A stretch of 60,000 nt of DNA from Hydractinia symbiolongicarpus (lineage: Eukaryota > Cnidaria > Hydrozoa > Anthoathecata > Hydractiniidae): contig NC_079886.1 in NCBI RefSeq assembly GCF_029227915.1, positions 18,578,501 through 18,638,500 on the forward strand, written 5' to 3'. Made by a program: the position numbers and the translations under genes. Under the pieces are notes generated by a model. It did not search any database and had not been told where the DNA came from. It worked only from the letters and a program-made list of their open reading frames with translations. Numbering within the stretch: position 1 is the stretch's first letter; each line of letters begins with the position of its first letter. Below, in pieces: positions 58,901 through 60,000 of this stretch.

Positions 58901-60000
58901 TTCAATTTGTTTTTATTCCTAATTATCATTTTTTTTTTTTTTTTTTTTTATTTTCAAATTTTGTTTTTATTGCCAAAATAAAAGAAGTGCGTGTATGGTA
59001 AATCATGGTGAGTTTAAAATGACAAAATTCTTGTCATCAGAAATATATGCGAAAAATGATGTGTTCTGCACATGTTTTTTTTAAATGGGAGAAGTAAAGA
59101 CTTAATTATGTTTCCATAGTGATGAAAAATTTAAAAATACGGTGATTAGTGGTTGCTTTGTATTTTACTTAATTAGTTGCGTGGGAGAAATCGAAAGTCC
59201 CTCTTAAAAAGCTTAGATTGTTGATCAAACTTTTGTTTCCAACTTCATGCAGAAACTAAGTGAACTATTTTTTTGTATAAAAAACTTTATAGTGTGCTTG
59301 CTGTAAATTTAGTTATATGAAGAATGCTTGTCGATTTGGCTCTGTATTTTAATTTCCTGTTGGTAGAAGTACTGCGAATTAGGAAGGCTAGTTGTGACAT
59401 GTGGCTGTTTCGTATAAAAAGTTTGCCTATATTTTTCATTCTATTGCAGGCTGTGTTAATTATAACATTCTTTTGGCATTTATCGTAATTTTACTCTACT
59501 GTATAATGCTACCTAAATTGTATTTTTAAGTAATAACTATAAGCTATTAAAATACTCTATTATATTCTATGTTGTTCTTTTTTTTGATATTTTTTTATTC
59601 CTTTGCACCTAGATTTTGATCAATTTCGAAGTCTATTCACCCTTGAGGCTGTTCTTTTACATGGCCTTTTATTTTTTCAAAACAACAATACATGACAATA
59701 AGCTGTAGAAATTTATTCATGACTTGAAGGCGATCCACATACCCATAGCAGCACCATGCATAGTTTCTATGGTAAAAAAAAATTCGACTAAGTGTACCTA
59801 CATAGGGAAGCCACACCTTCTAAAATCTTCGATAAAACCTTCAAAATTTGGAGGAAAATATGATTCCTCTTAAAATGTCCTAAAATTGTTTATCCTGACA
59901 TGCAGTTTTTTTTATCCAAGTAATTATTTTTTACCACATTTTGGAAGAAGATTGACCAGATATGTATGCTAAAATAACTTTGTTGTTATTAGCTATATGT
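55953..60000. other. Long intron or 3' region of the ARHGAP-like gene, no exon found
   Basis: More than 4 kb without a convincing exon. Acceptor-like sites at about 59449 and 59612 lead into short frames without a usable donor. A T-run of about 19 bases is at 58931. A minus-strand frame at 58690-58893 looks faintly protein-like but has no domain. Confidence 0.5.

Noticed and set aside
59449-59700. Candidate further ARHGAP exons after acceptor-like sites near 59449 and 59612
   Set aside because: In phase 0 both run into stops without a usable donor, and neither resembles a RhoGAP domain.

Overview
This is a gene-sparse, AT-rich, intron-bearing animal nuclear window. The gene structures (GT-AG introns, SH3/WW/PH signalling protein, COX7A subunit) show it is a metazoan. 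The density of small non-autonomous DNA transposons, CR1/jockey-like reverse-transcriptase remnants and GCTA-rich stretches suggests a cnidarian, perhaps a hydrozoan. That placement is inference; nothing here is species-diagnostic.

Left part (1-18 kb): no intact gene found. It holds a decayed hAT-type (DUF4371) transposase inside a terminal-inverted-repeat element (3336-4599), a decayed non-LTR reverse transcriptase (5621-6600), four copies of a roughly 400-bp dispersed repeat, tRNA-like SINE sequences, hairpin MITEs and a 52-bp tandem array.

Middle (18-38 kb): two short plus-strand genes, 12 kb apart (19798-20031 and 32007-33107), encode small basic secreted proteins that share an RRWH-x-x-C core and look like divergent paralogues. 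Between them lie a GTT/GTC microsatellite, a 1.8-kb minisatellite of 15-bp units open in many frames on both strands, and a 985-bp sequence present three times in tandem. A second, unrelated reverse-transcriptase scrap lies at 35.8 kb.

Right part (38-60 kb): a three-exon minus-strand gene for a cytochrome c oxidase subunit 7A-like protein (38903-42008); a coding-like relic with in-frame stops (43036-43575) abutting a 924-bp foldback element; two further inverted-repeat elements; a 53-bp tandem array; and the 5' ten coding exons of a plus-strand SH3-WW-WW-PH protein of the ARHGAP12/15/27 type (51600-55829). Its expected RhoGAP exons were not found before the right edge. All nine introns seen in it are phase 0, and one holds a 0.9-kb TTAA-flanked element.

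The genes do not form a common pathway: one is mitochondrial, one is Rho-GTPase signalling, and two are small secreted proteins of unknown role. Exon models were read by eye from splice sites and frame, without transcript data.
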